NCBI RefSeq assembly: GCF_000518545.1
Contig: NZ_JADU01000018.1
Location: 1 to 64,000, forward strand
Length of the DNA stretch: 64,000 bases
Reading direction: 5' to 3'
From: Hallella seregens ATCC 51272
Lineage (GTDB): Bacteria > Bacteroidota > Bacteroidia > Bacteroidales > Bacteroidaceae
Within the stretch, counting starts at the first letter, position 1. Each line of letters opens with the position of its first letter. The position numbers were made by a program, and so were the translations under genes. Of the stretch, positions 36,145 to 44,557 are shown in pieces. A model generated the notes under the pieces. The model saw only the letters and a program-made list of their open reading frames with translations. It did no database searches and was not told the DNA's origin.

Positions 36145-36497
36145 GATTTTTATTTTTAAGGGTTTAACATAAATATTTGTAGCATCAAACGATTTGCTTT
36201 CATTCGGCAGGTGCCGCCGACTGGATTTTGTTTAAAAACGAGCTTCGGCAGCTGCCGAAATGCTGCCTGGACATTTTCTTGCGTTTCGGCAGCTGCCGAA
36301 GCTCTGTTTTTTCTGTTTTCTGGCTTTCGGCAGCTGCCGAAACACCCTTTTTCGCGTGGGTTTCCCCTGCTGCGGGGCTGCCTTTTACCTTGAAAGACAC
36401 AATGAGACAACACCATCCGAGGGGAAAAACAGCCGTCCCTTACTCCTTGCAGGGAATGAGGGACGGAAAAAGAGGTCGTGGGCGCCTCGGCTCGGGG
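36145..36497. other. Gap holding a palindrome array
   Basis: This 353-base gap lies between the YoeB stop and the DUF6261 start. Besides the 41-bp palindrome array (36203-36341) it holds a GC-rich stretch (36360-36480) in which I see no gene or clear promoter. Open frames here change register with the array and are not supported. Confidence 0.6.
36203..36341. repeat. Four palindromes at an exact 41-bp period
   Basis: TTCGGCAGCTGCCGAA, a perfect 16-base palindrome, occurs at 36244-36259, 36285-36300 and 36326-36341; a diverged copy is at 36203-36218. Every step is exactly 41 bases, yet the 25-base linkers are not alike. Spacing and palindrome appear to be kept while the linker drifts. Confidence 0.9.
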
Positions 36498-36773
36498 CTA
36501 TTTGTCGCCGTAGTGCCCTTCCACTTCGAGCACCATCACGCTCACGGTGTCGTCGTGAATGTCGTAGATGATGCGGTGGTGGGCGGCGATGCGCCGGGAG
36601 TAGGTCATTTGGTTGCCTCCAACCAAAGGCTCGGGATGTCCGAGCCCTGTGCGCGGATGCCGAACAATCTCATTGAGAATGGCTGTCAGCTTCCTGTGCA
36701 TCTGAGGATCGGACTTAGCCCATTTCTCAATCGTCTTTCGGGCGATCTTGGAGAAATCAATTTTATAACTCAT
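36498..36773 (-). CDS. yoeB: Txe/YoeB family mRNA interferase toxin
   Basis: A 91-residue RelE-superfamily toxin of the YoeB/Txe type, which cuts mRNA in the ribosomal A site. Family features are the basic helical N-terminus (SKIARKTIEKWAKSDP), PRTGLGHPEPL with Glu48, YSRRIAAHHRIIYDI, and the C-terminal HY pair (His87, Tyr88). The start overlaps the antitoxin stop by 4 bases, the usual arrangement for a coupled pair. Confidence 0.92.
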   Translation of the reverse strand: MSYKIDFSKIARKTIEKWAKSDPQMHRKLTAILNEIVRHPRTGLGHPEPLVGGNQMTYSRRIAAHHRIIYDIHDDTVSVMVLEVEGHYGDK

Positions 36774-37012
36774 AGTGCTTCAAGCCATGCGTTCATAGCC
36801 TCGGCAGTTTCAAAGTGGAGCGTTTCGCCCTTTCTGTACTCCTCCCTTGCCTTGTCCAGTTTGGCTTGCAGCTCGGGCGAAATGCCCTGCTTGTGCGTGG
36901 TTGGCCTGTCGTCCACTTTAACAGAGGGGATAAGCCCCTTTTCGCGCAGATAGTTCACAAGCCCGCGGCCTTCCTTGGTTCTTTCGTTAATGTGAATTGT
37001 GTAAGTTGCCAT
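36770..37012 (-). CDS. Antitoxin partner of the YoeB-like toxin
   Basis: An 80-residue protein preceding and overlapping the toxin gene. Residues 1-30 form a short beta/helix head (TYTIHINERTKEGRGLVNYL); the C-terminal half is acidic and helical (ARE EYRKG...HFETAEAMNAWLEAL style), suited to wrapping the toxin. It resembles the DUF2683-type antitoxins of Bacteroidetes rather than YefM/Phd. A complete promoter lies at 37044-37074, and autoregulation by the complex is expected. Confidence 0.85.
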   Translation of the reverse strand: MATYTIHINERTKEGRGLVNYLREKGLIPSVKVDDRPTTHKQGISPELQAKLDKAREEYRKGETLHFETAEAMNAWLEAL

Positions 37013-37043
37013 ACCTTTTTCATTTAATGTTTGCTTCTCGTGG

Positions 37044-37074
37044 CAAATATACCGATTTTCCGTGAAACGGCAAA
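37044..37074 (-). promoter_or_regulatory. Complete promoter for the toxin-antitoxin pair
   Basis: Minus-strand -7 TATATTTG (37044-37051) and -33 TTTG (37071-37074) with a 19-base spacer, 31 bases upstream of the antitoxin ATG. The inverted CGGAAA/TTTCCG words beside it may be part of an operator. Confidence 0.75.
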
Positions 37075-37187
37075 GCCGAATGCGGTTTTTCTCCCTCTGT
37101 GTTGTCTCAATGTGTCAAAGAACGCTGGTATTTCAGCGGGCGGCCTTGTAGTCGCCCGGAGTAAACCGAATGAATCAAATCATCAGA

Positions 37188-40091
37188 TTATTCTGCCACG
37201 GGCCGCACTGCAAGGGCGTGCGAACGAGTGGAGTCATGAATCGGATTCATCTTGTTTGGTTCGAAGCTTGAACAGCAACTATAGTCCAGGGAGCTGCATG
37301 GAACGGCCGACCAATAGTAACAGTAGTATCCCACAGCTGACAACAAACCGTAGCTGTAGGCGCGAAAGCCTGAAGCAGGGATGAAGATAGTGTTCGTGCC
37401 ACTGTGCGACCTGAAAGTCCAACCCTCGTCAAAGCTGCCCTCGACGTTGAACTCAGATGGGGTATAGGTTCCCTGGCCTGTGGTGGTAAAGCCCGAGAAA
37501 GCATTGCTTGCCGGCATCTTCAGCCCAGCAGGGCAAGGGTCATAGATGGTCTTGACGACAGTGTTGTCGTTCCACCAGTTGGATACCTCCGTGTTCTTGG
37601 CAGACCAGAGGTTGAAGTAGGTGGCATTGCACCAATCGTAATAATGAGGACTAGTCTGAGCGTTTATGAACATTTGCCCAGGATGCTGGATGGCGTAACC
37701 GATGGAACGACCGCCGGGGGTGCCGTCGAAAGAGTAGCTACCGTCGGCGATGGCATCAGTACTAGGCGTGGCATCCTTGCGGCCCCACTGATAGAGCGTA
37801 GAGCCGAACTTCTTTTCGTCCCTGCCAGGAGTCTGGGTGATGGTAATGGTACCTGACTGCTTGACGGCAGGGGAACCGTTGGGGATGGTCTGTTCCACCT
37901 TGATGCGCACTGCGCGAGTCTTGCTGCAGGTAGAAACCTCCCACCTGTAGTAGACGAGGCCCAGCGTCTGTTGGGTGAAGCTGTAGGTCTTGTTCTGATA
38001 GTTGACCATCGGGATGGTGTTAAGCTCCTCAGACTTGGCAAACCACAGGTGCCACGACCATACGACCGTACCGCCCTTGGTAACGGCAATGACAGCGTTG
38101 CCATTCTTAATCTTATCTTGTGGCACGCGGAAGTGGACGAAAGCGTTCGTCCCGCTACCCTCAATGCCGAGGCTGCTGGCCTCAACGATGCCGCTCTGGT
38201 CGGTCCAAACAATCTTGGCATCGTCGGGGGCATTCACACCGCCGTTGGTTTGGGTTATCCATGGGGCGGTGATATCTTGATCGTTATGATCCTTGAAGTG
38301 ATAGAGATTCACATCAGTACCATAGTACATTACAGGCGCAGAGGGACCTGTGTAGGAATCAGGATTGTCGTGCCCGTTCTTGATGGCGTTGCCGTAGACC
38401 AAGGGAATTTTATAGTAGCCGGGGGCTGAGATGAGATAGGAGTTGGCGGTATTGCGTGCAGTCGGATTACCTTTGTAATCGTGTGTAGACAGGTCGTAGT
38501 AACTGCTGGCTGTTCCCTTGGCATTAGCATCGTGCAGAACCTTGTTGTAGGCGGCGAGTTTATCGATGAAAGATGTTTGTATGGTGGCAATACCACTTTC
38601 ACTCCAAGTCGTTCCGTTGCCCTCCTTTACGGGCAGCTCATCAAGCCATTCGGGTTTTGTATCGCTAAGGGGTGACCAAGTAGTACCGCCGTCGGTGCTC
38701 TCCTGATAGCCCACGACTTTCCATGCCACAGCCTGCTGTGTGCCGTCGGGGGCCTGACGGTAGCTCTGCACGCTGTACCAGCCAGCATCGGTCTGGTTGT
38801 ATGGCACGGGTCCGAGTGTCGGGGTGACGTTCAGCGTGTACTGCCAGTTGCTGTTGGTGTTGCTGATCTTGTAGGTCTTGGTGGTACCGGGCTTCCAGCT
38901 TCCGGTGAGCGTGACGCTGATTTCGGTGCCGTCGGTGAAGTGGACATAGGCTTTCACGCCCTTGCCGGTGAGCGTCTGCGGTATCATGTAGAACGTGTAG
39001 TTGTCGCCGGGAGTTGTGTTGTTGTCGCCGGGCTTGCCCACGATGATGACGTTGGGGTTGGCCTTGGTGTTCACGCTGCAGGCCAGCGAGAATGTTCCGG
39101 TCGACGTGTAGTCGGGGTTCCACGCGGCGTCCGTGCCGTCGGCGTCGGTCGCCATGGTGTAGCGTCCCTTGCTCACGGCACCCCGTATCTCCACCTTGTC
39201 GATGGTCTTGTCCCACGAGAGGTTCTGGCCCACGGCGAAGCGCACGGCCGTGAGTGCATGGTGGAACTTGAGGTTGGTGGTGGGGGGCACACCGAACGAG
39301 GCATACTCCACCACGCCCGAGAATGTGGTCATGAGGTCTTTCTGGTCGGTCACGTTGGGCTCCACCTCGAAATCCACGTAGGGCGTGGAGGCATAAGTCT
39401 CGGGCGAGACGGCGAGCTTGGTGTAGCCCGCGGTCACCAACGGGGAGACGGCGTAGAACTTGCCGAAGTGGTGGCTGGTCCACGACCAATAGACAGGGTC
39501 TACGAGCGTGCCGTCGGGGTTGGTGTCCTTGTTGTAGAACCAGTTGGGCGTGGTGGAAAAGGACGTGGCGGTGGTGCCGCGGTAGCCGTAGGAAGAGAAG
39601 TGTCCCAGATATTTCAGTGTGGTGATGTTGGCGCGGGTGGCGGCTGTAGCCTCTTCCGTGCCGGCCGTTGCGGCTGCCGTCTGGGTGTCGTGTGCGTTGC
39701 TGCCCTGCTGCGTGGGGATGACGCCGGGCGTGGTGGTCTCGATGAGACAGAGGTCGGCTCCTGCAGCACCCTCAGCGGTGAGCTTCTGCGTGGTAAGGTC
39801 CTTGGGTGTGAGGTTCATCATGCCCAGCTGCTCGGTGAACGCTGCACGTGTCACGGGTACGCCCGGCATGGTCTTGGCGAACGCCGCCTGTGCGTCGTTC
39901 TGCGCCTCACTCACGTTGAAACTCACGGCGGCTCCCTTGTCGCCGCCATTCTTGTCATTGTCTTTGCCCAAATCCTCGTTGGCGCACGAAGTGAGGAAGA
40001 GCCCGCCGAATCCTGCGAGCCCTGCGAGGCATACACTCATGAACGCCGCCCTGCGGGCCCTGCGCTCCAGATATTCCTTGAATCTTATCAT
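37188..40091 (-). CDS. Fimbrillin-family surface lipoprotein with C-type-lectin-like C-terminus
   Basis: A 967-residue lipoprotein: lipobox at Cys36 (FLTSC) behind a long basic lead, fimbrillin (Mfa-like) beta domains (about 60-400), further beta-rich repeats, then a C-terminal module (about 780-967) with LYQWGRKD, IYDPCPAGLKMP, FIPASGFRAYSYG, YWSA and LAVRPV, as in major paralogous/lectin-fold domains of Bacteroidetes. It is probably a minor pilin or surface adhesin. The last 50 residues are unusually rich in Cys, Tyr and Ser. An 79-aa gene lies upstream in the same operon. Confidence 0.85.
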   Translation of the reverse strand: MIRFKEYLERRARRAAFMSVCLAGLAGFGGLFLTSCANEDLGKDNDKNGGDKGAAVSFNVSEAQNDAQAAFAKTMPGVPVTRAAFTEQLGMMNLTPKDLTTQKLTAEGAAGADLCLIETTTPGVIPTQQGSNAHDTQTAAATAGTEEATAATRANITTLKYLGHFSSYGYRGTTATSFSTTPNWFYNKDTNPDGTLVDPVYWSWTSHHFGKFYAVSPLVTAGYTKLAVSPETYASTPYVDFEVEPNVTDQKDLMTTFSGVVEYASFGVPPTTNLKFHHALTAVRFAVGQNLSWDKTIDKVEIRGAVSKGRYTMATDADGTDAAWNPDYTSTGTFSLACSVNTKANPNVIIVGKPGDNNTTPGDNYTFYMIPQTLTGKGVKAYVHFTDGTEISVTLTGSWKPGTTKTYKISNTNSNWQYTLNVTPTLGPVPYNQTDAGWYSVQSYRQAPDGTQQAVAWKVVGYQESTDGGTTWSPLSDTKPEWLDELPVKEGNGTTWSESGIATIQTSFIDKLAAYNKVLHDANAKGTASSYYDLSTHDYKGNPTARNTANSYLISAPGYYKIPLVYGNAIKNGHDNPDSYTGPSAPVMYYGTDVNLYHFKDHNDQDITAPWITQTNGGVNAPDDAKIVWTDQSGIVEASSLGIEGSGTNAFVHFRVPQDKIKNGNAVIAVTKGGTVVWSWHLWFAKSEELNTIPMVNYQNKTYSFTQQTLGLVYYRWEVSTCSKTRAVRIKVEQTIPNGSPAVKQSGTITITQTPGRDEKKFGSTLYQWGRKDATPSTDAIADGSYSFDGTPGGRSIGYAIQHPGQMFINAQTSPHYYDWCNATYFNLWSAKNTEVSNWWNDNTVVKTIYDPCPAGLKMPASNAFSGFTTTGQGTYTPSEFNVEGSFDEGWTFRSHSGTNTIFIPASGFRAYSYGLLSAVGYYCYYWSAVPCSSLDYSCCSSFEPNKMNPIHDSTRSHALAVRPVAE

Positions 40092-40216
40092 GGTTGTTGC
40101 TTGTTGTTTAATCGTTGTCTACTTGTCAGCTTGCTTGCTTTTCCTTTGCTTGCTGACTCCTTTGCTTGTTTTCTTAATGGTCTGCTTGTCTTAAGAGTGG
40201 CTCCATTCCTGCTTCT

Positions 40217-40282
40217 CCTTTTCTCCGCGTCTCTGTGTGGGAGCTACACGAGTATGGCTCACGCAGAGGCGCAGAGGAAAGG
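40217..40282. repeat. Inverted repeat between the small gene and fimbrillin
   Basis: CCTTTTCTCCGCGTCTCTG at 40217 pairs imperfectly with CACGCAGAGGCGCAGAGG at 40260 around a 20-base loop. It lies between the 79-aa gene and the fimbrillin gene, so it could attenuate read-through. It has the look of a dispersed intergenic repeat. Confidence 0.55.
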
Positions 40283-40319
40283 AGGGATCGCGACAGCACC
40301 TTTTACTCTTTTACTTTTA

Positions 40320-40559
40320 TCACTCTTCCCACGCGTCCCAGACGGTGGACTTTTTGGCTCCGGAGATTTCCGTATCGTCGTCATCCTCCACTGGGCCCTC
40401 GATGCTGACGCTACCTTTATTGCCTGCCGGTCCTCCACCTCCGGGCTGAACCGCCGGACTGCCGGCCAGGATGGTGTTTTCGTTCTCCACGGCGACGACC
40501 TCGCAGTTGGGACAGACATAGGGCTGCCTGTGCTTGTCTTGCTCATTTTTCGTTTTCAT
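40320..40559 (-). CDS. Small acidic protein upstream of fimbrillin, 79 aa
   Basis: A 79-residue protein opening MKTKNEQDKHRQPYVCPNCE. It has a Cys-x-x-Cys pair (PNC region), a conserved-looking VVAVENENTILAGS segment, then a Gly/Pro stretch and an acidic tail. Similar short proteins with a VxxExxxILAxS core precede fimbrillin-type genes in other Bacteroidales, as I recall. No signal peptide is evident. The start at 40559 was chosen because the alternative ATG 15 bases upstream adds only five residues. It is the first gene of the operon. Confidence 0.7.
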   Translation of the reverse strand: MKTKNEQDKHRQPYVCPNCEVVAVENENTILAGSPAVQPGGGGPAGNKGSVSIEGPVEDDDDTEISGAKKSTVWDAWEE

Positions 40560-40766
40560 GTTTATATGCTTCATTTTAGTTTGGATTTAACATGCTTTTT
40601 GAGTGCTTAAAAGCTGCTTATTTCCCTTTTCGCCCAGCTGCAAAAAGGGCACGAAAAGTGGGGCAAAGGAAACTCCGGGGAGTCCTTTGCCTATTGGGGT
40701 TGCGCGTGGTTCGCCTCGCGCGCGTACGCGTGAGTGTTTTAGAGGGAGGTAGTAAGTCTGGCTCTT

Positions 40767-40792
40767 AGAGAGAGAGAGAGAGAGAGAGAGAG
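40767..40792. repeat. (AG)13 microsatellite
   Basis: Thirteen uninterrupted AG units (CT on the transcribed minus strand) lie in the 5' leader of the fimbrillin operon, about 210 bases before the first start codon and 125 bases after the promoter. Pure tracts of this length are rare in bacteria and are prone to slippage. Confidence 0.95.
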
Positions 40793-40917
40793 TAGCAAAT
40801 TATTTGGAACTACCAAACAATTCGACGAAAAATTTGCAGGAAAATTCATCTTTCCCTGCCGCTCTTCGCGCTCGCTCGTATATGGATGTTGTGGGTACAT
40901 ATATTTAAAATCCACTG

Positions 40918-40925
40918 CAAAGGTA
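40918..40925 (-). promoter_or_regulatory. Promoter -7 element for the fimbrillin operon
   Basis: Minus-strand TACCTTTG, with CTTG 20 bases upstream as an approximate -33 box. It is the only good promoter match upstream of the 79-aa gene, so a long leader is implied. Confidence 0.6.
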
Positions 40926-41031
40926 ATGAAAGTTTGTGAGACGGACAAGAAAAAAGAGTAAAAAGGTAAAAAAGTATAAAAGTAAAAGGGGAAGGAGAGA
41001 GGGCGATTTCCAGAGAAAGTGCATGTGGGTG

Positions 41032-41724
41032 CTACTGGCGGCATGCACTTTCAAACTGCTGCATGAGCCAGGCGTTCTGCTCGTCGATGCTGATGTGGCT
41101 ATTGTCGAGTTCGATGGCATCGTCTGCTTTCTTCAGCGGAGACACGTCGCGATGGGTGTCGATATAGTCGCGCTGCTGCACGTTGGCCAGTATTTCGGCC
41201 AAGTCGGCCGGCTGCCCTTTGGCTTTCAGCTCGTCGTATCGGCGCCGGGCACGTACTTCGGCCGAGGCCGTCACAAAGATTTTCAGCTCGGCATCGGGGA
41301 ATACGGTCGTGCCGATGTCGCGTCCGTCCATCACCACGCCCTTGTCTCTCCCCATCTGTTGCTGCTGGGCCACCAAGGCCTCGCGCACGAAAGGGATGGC
41401 GGCAATGGGGCTCACGTGGCTGCTTACCTCCATGCCGCGAATCTCGCGCTCCACGCATTCGCCGTTCAGATAGGTATCGGGGCGACCGGCTTCAGGGTTG
41501 AATTTGAAGCTGATGCGTATCTCGTTCATGCGTCGTTCCAGTGCTTCGGCCATCACACTCCCGTCCTCACGGAACAGCCGGTTGCGCAGGGCGAAGAGCG
41601 TTACCGCGCGATACATCGCGCCCGTGTCTACGTAGACATATCCTATTTTCCGGGCCAGGTCTTTGGCCATGGTGCTTTTGCCGCACGACGAGAAGCCGTC
41701 GATGGCTATTGTGATTTTCTTCAT
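41032..41724 (-). CDS. cmk: Cytidylate kinase
   Basis: A 230-residue (d)CMP kinase. The P-loop is GFSSCGKST (residues 8-16), followed by [12 protein letters not shown], the NMP-binding insert, [19 protein letters not shown] and the lid [10 protein letters not shown]. It phosphorylates CMP and dCMP with ATP. The start at 41724 ([10 protein letters not shown]) was preferred to an ATG 27 bases upstream. It follows porQ by 66 bases on the same strand, a porQ-cmk order I recall from Porphyromonas. Confidence 0.96.
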   Translation of the reverse strand: MKKITIAIDGFSSCGKSTMAKDLARKIGYVYVDTGAMYRAVTLFALRNRLFREDGSVMAEALERRMNEIRISFKFNPEAGRPDTYLNGECVEREIRGMEVSSHVSPIAAIPFVREALVAQQQQMGRDKGVVMDGRDIGTTVFPDAELKIFVTASAEVRARRRYDELKAKGQPADLAEILANVQQRDYIDTHRDVSPLKKADDAIELDNSHISIDEQNAWLMQQFESACRQ

Positions 41725-41790
41725 TGTTGGTGTGTTTGTCTTTGTGTGCAATATGATCCTTATATAATAATAGGTGTAGCCGGCCGCACT

Positions 41791-42741
41791 TCAGAGGCGG
41801 TAGCCCAGGTTCAGCACCACGCTGGAGCTCGACACGTGGTATTTGCCATAGGCCAAGTTGAGCTTGAACCGCTCCAGATTGAGTCCTGCGCCCAGCGAGA
41901 GCCCGGCCCCGTGGCTGCTACTTTTGCCCTCGGTGCCCGTTATCTTCATTTCGTTGGCCCGCCGGCAGTTGTATCCGCCGCCTATCCAGAAAGTCTCCGT
42001 GAGCAGAATCTCGCCGCCCACCACCACGTGGTTAATCATCTTGTAATCCAGATGATTCAGGTCCACCACCGTGGCCGATACTCTGAAAGGCGTGCCCACA
42101 AACCGCTTGCTCACGCCCAGCTGCACGTCGAGCGGCATGTGTTCGTAGTTCTCGTTGTAGGCCTTGAGCTGTCCGCCCAAGTTTTTGGCCACCAGCGAGA
42201 CCGACCATTCGTGGTCGGGGTCGAAATAGTTCAGTCCCAGATCCACGCCAAAGCCGATGGAGTTGTAGTTGCCGATGTACGAGTTGACGAGCCGGGCCGA
42301 GATGCCGCCGGCAAACCGTGTGCCGAGCATGTACGAGAAATATCCGGCCACGGCCATGTCGCGGGCCGAAAATTCGCCCGTCTGTACGTTGTTCTCGTCC
42401 ACCTCTTTCATCTTGCCGTAGTCCACATATTGTCCCGACACGGCCCACGAGGCCCGCTCTTTCACCACGCGGCTGAAGCTGGCGCTGGCCGTGCTGGCCC
42501 CCGACATATAGTTCATGTAGTTCAGCCCGATGGCCTTGTCGGTCACCGATGAGAGCAGGGCCGGGTTGTGGAACATCAGCGCTCCGTCGTCCTCCACAAG
42601 GGTCACGTTGTCGCCTCCCAGTGCCGCGGCATGTGCGCTTACGGGCAGCCGCAGGAAGTTGTATGCGGTCTGGCTCTCGTCCTGCGCCTGGGCGGCGAGG
42701 GCGGCGAGAAACAGCAGGAAGGCTATGGCGGCTTTTTCCAT
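41791..42741 (-). CDS. porQ: Type IX secretion system protein PorQ
   Basis: A 316-residue predicted outer-membrane beta-barrel of the PorQ/PorV-like family with a signal peptide (about 1-19). It opens the mature part with YNFLRLPVSAHAAALGGDNVT, then SLVEDDGALMFHNPALL, the family hallmark, followed by alternating strands to the terminal LNLGYRL. PorQ and PorZ form part of the attachment complex of type IX secretion in Porphyromonas. No other T9SS gene is in the window. It is divergent from the TonB-like gene and upstream of cmk. Confidence 0.9.
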   Translation of the reverse strand: MEKAAIAFLLFLAALAAQAQDESQTAYNFLRLPVSAHAAALGGDNVTLVEDDGALMFHNPALLSSVTDKAIGLNYMNYMSGASTASASFSRVVKERASWAVSGQYVDYGKMKEVDENNVQTGEFSARDMAVAGYFSYMLGTRFAGGISARLVNSYIGNYNSIGFGVDLGLNYFDPDHEWSVSLVAKNLGGQLKAYNENYEHMPLDVQLGVSKRFVGTPFRVSATVVDLNHLDYKMINHVVVGGEILLTETFWIGGGYNCRRANEMKITGTEGKSSSHGAGLSLGAGLNLERFKLNLAYGKYHVSSSSVVLNLGYRL

Positions 42742-42762
42742 CGTTTTTTTCTAATTGTTCGG

Positions 42763-42770
42763 CAAAGATA
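42763..42770 (-). promoter_or_regulatory. Promoter -7 element for porQ
   Basis: Minus-strand TATCTTTG followed by GCCGAAC, 21 bases before the porQ start. It overlaps the divergent promoter region of the TonB-like gene. Confidence 0.6.
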
Positions 42771-42792
42771 CTTCTTTTTTAAAGAATTGCTG

Positions 42793-42800
42793 TAAATTTG
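42793..42800 (+). promoter_or_regulatory. Promoter -7 element for the TonB-like gene
   Basis: TAAATTTG followed by CAAGG, 48 bases before the ATG. T-rich sequence lies about 24 bases upstream. It faces away from the porQ promoter only 23 bases away. Confidence 0.65.
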
Positions 42801-42848
42801 CAAGGCGATTTCGCCTAAATAACGACGGCGGGCGTAGAATATTGCGAC

Positions 42849-43553
42849 ATGGAAACGAAGAAGAGTGACAGGGCCAATTTGGAGAAGCGGCGGGCCGAGG
42901 GATTCTTGCTCGGGCTGGTGCTGGCATTGGCTCTGCTGTTTGCCGCTCTGGAGTACACGTCGCGCCCCGACGGCCCCGACCGTGACGAAGATCAGTTCGA
43001 CGACCTCACGGAGGAGCTCGACCTCACCCCCGCCGTCGATGCCAGAGACATGATTTCGGCGGCTCCGGCCCCCGCCTCCAAGGCACTCACGGAACGGGTG
43101 AAGGCCGTGGACCATGCCACCGATGCCGCCGACCGCCTGGCGCCCATCACCAGTAAGCTGGTCATTGGCGACGGCGAGGGGCTGGCTCGCGACGCCAATG
43201 TCACCGAGGCTCTGCCGCAGATGCCCGTGCCCCAAGACTCTGATGTGGTGCGCACGGTGGAGCAATTGCCCGAGTTTCCCGGTGGCATGGTGGCTTTCAT
43301 GAAGTGGCTCACGCACAACCTCCATTACCCCGTCCAGGCCCAGCAACAGCGCATTGAGGGCAGGGTGGTGGTCTCTTTCATCGTCAATAAGGACGGTTCC
43401 ATAGCCAGTCCCAAGGTGGTGAAGTCGGCCGACCCCCTGCTCGACAGCGAGGCCCTGCGCGTCATCCGGATGATGCCCCGCTGGAAACCGGGCATTCTCG
43501 ACGAGAAGCCTTGCCGTACGATGTTTGCCATTCCCATCAACTTTAAGATTTAA
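42849..43553 (+). CDS. Energy transducer TonB-like protein
   Basis: A 234-residue inner-membrane-anchored protein. A basic N-terminus is followed by one membrane helix (about 18-36), an acidic and Ala/Pro-rich periplasmic linker (40-125), and a C-terminal TonB domain (about 145-234) with YPVQAQQQRIEGRVVVSFIV and a closing PINFKI. It would transmit proton-motive force to TonB-dependent transporters such as the SusC here. The prenyl synthase gene begins 4 bases after the stop, so they are probably co-transcribed. Confidence 0.88.
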   Translation: METKKSDRANLEKRRAEGFLLGLVLALALLFAALEYTSRPDGPDRDEDQFDDLTEELDLTPAVDARDMISAAPAPASKALTERVKAVDHATDAADRLAPITSKLVIGDGEGLARDANVTEALPQMPVPQDSDVVRTVEQLPEFPGGMVAFMKWLTHNLHYPVQAQQQRIEGRVVVSFIVNKDGSIASPKVVKSADPLLDSEALRVIRMMPRWKPGILDEKPCRTMFAIPINFKI

Positions 43554-43557
43554 TGAT

Positions 43558-44544
43558 ATGACTAACCCCGTTTGTTCTGCCGACGAAATCCTATTGCAGG
43601 TGAATCAGTTCATCGACCGTTTGGGTTGCGACCGCAAGCCCGAGGGCCTGTATGCTCCCGTAGACTATGCGCTGTCCATGGGCGGCAAGCGCATCCGCCC
43701 CACGCTGATGTTGCTGGGCTACAACCTCTTTGAGGACCATCCCGAGCGCATCCTGATGCAGGCGGCGGCACTGGAGACCTACCACAACTACACGTTGCTG
43801 CACGACGACCTCATGGACCACGCCGACCTGCGGCGCGGCCACGAGACGGTGCACCGGCGGTGGAATGCCAATCAGGCCATCCTCTCCGGCGACGCCATGC
43901 TGGTGCTGGCCTATCAGCGCATGGCCTCCTGCCCGGAAGACAAGCTCCCCGCCGTGCTCCGACTCTTCAGTCAGACGGCACTGGAAATCTGCGAGGGGCA
44001 GCAGCTCGACATCGACTTCGAGACGCGCAACGACGTGGGCGAGGACGAGTATATCGAAATGATTCGGCTCAAAACCAGCGTGCTGTTGGCCTGTGCCTTG
44101 AAGATTGGAGCCATTCTGGCCGGTGCGTCGGCCGAGGATGCCGACAACCTGTACAAGTTTGGCGAGCAGATGGGGCTGGCTTTCCAGCTCCAGGACGACT
44201 ATCTCGACGTGTACGGCGACCCCAAGGTCTTCGGCAAGGCCATCGGCGGAGACATTGTTTCCAACAAGAAGACCTACATGCTCATCAACGCCTTCAACCG
44301 GGCCACGCCCGCACAGCGCGCCCAACTCACCCGTTGGGTCGAGGCCACGCACTTCGACCGCGAGGAGAAGGTGCGAGCCATGACGGTTCTCTATAATAAA
44401 ATAGGTATAGACCGGCTGGCCCAGGAAAAGATGCTCTACTACTTTGACGAGAGTAAACGCTACCTCGATGCCGTGGGTGTGCCAGCCGAGCGCAAGCTGG
44501 AGCTGCGTGCTTATGCCGGCCGCATGATGAAGCGCAAGTATTAA
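43558..44544 (+). CDS. Polyprenyl (farnesyl/geranylgeranyl-type) diphosphate synthase
   Basis: A 328-residue all-helical trans-prenyl diphosphate synthase that joins IPP to an allylic diphosphate. The first aspartate motif is HDDLMDHAD and the second is FQLQDDYLDVYGD, and the GGKRIRP motif lies near residue 40. Chain length cannot be read with confidence from sequence alone. The start at 43558 (MTNPVCSADEIL) lies 4 bases past the TonB-like stop. It uses IPP and DMAPP supplied by IspH. Confidence 0.92.
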   Translation: MTNPVCSADEILLQVNQFIDRLGCDRKPEGLYAPVDYALSMGGKRIRPTLMLLGYNLFEDHPERILMQAAALETYHNYTLLHDDLMDHADLRRGHETVHRRWNANQAILSGDAMLVLAYQRMASCPEDKLPAVLRLFSQTALEICEGQQLDIDFETRNDVGEDEYIEMIRLKTSVLLACALKIGAILAGASAEDADNLYKFGEQMGLAFQLQDDYLDVYGDPKVFGKAIGGDIVSNKKTYMLINAFNRATPAQRAQLTRWVEATHFDREEKVRAMTVLYNKIGIDRLAQEKMLYYFDESKRYLDAVGVPAERKLELRAYAGRMMKRKY

Positions 44545-44557
44545 TCCCCATCCATTC

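Larger units (their letters stand above)
40560..41031. other. Long leader region of the fimbrillin operon
   Basis: About 350 bases separate the minus-strand promoter (40918-40925) from the first start codon. The leader holds a dinucleotide tract (40767-40792), a hairpin GGCAAAGGA/TCCTTTGCC (40662-40691) and a second hairpin CCCTTTT/AAAAGGG (40624-40649). A short leader frame ending in a Ser-Leu run covers the tract, but it shows no family. Confidence 0.55.

Noticed and set aside
36228..36953. Plus-strand frame across the 41-bp palindromes and the toxin gene
   Set aside because: It is antisense to the toxin-antitoxin genes, and its N-terminal part is just translated palindromes.
37075..37187. 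Possible DGR template repeat just past the fimbrillin gene
   Set aside because: I compared this stretch with the gene's 3' end and found no near copy, so no template is present here.
40739..41044. 101-codon frame ending in a Ser-Leu run
   Set aside because: It spans the promoter and the AG tract. Only a shorter leader peptide could be real, and nothing proves it.
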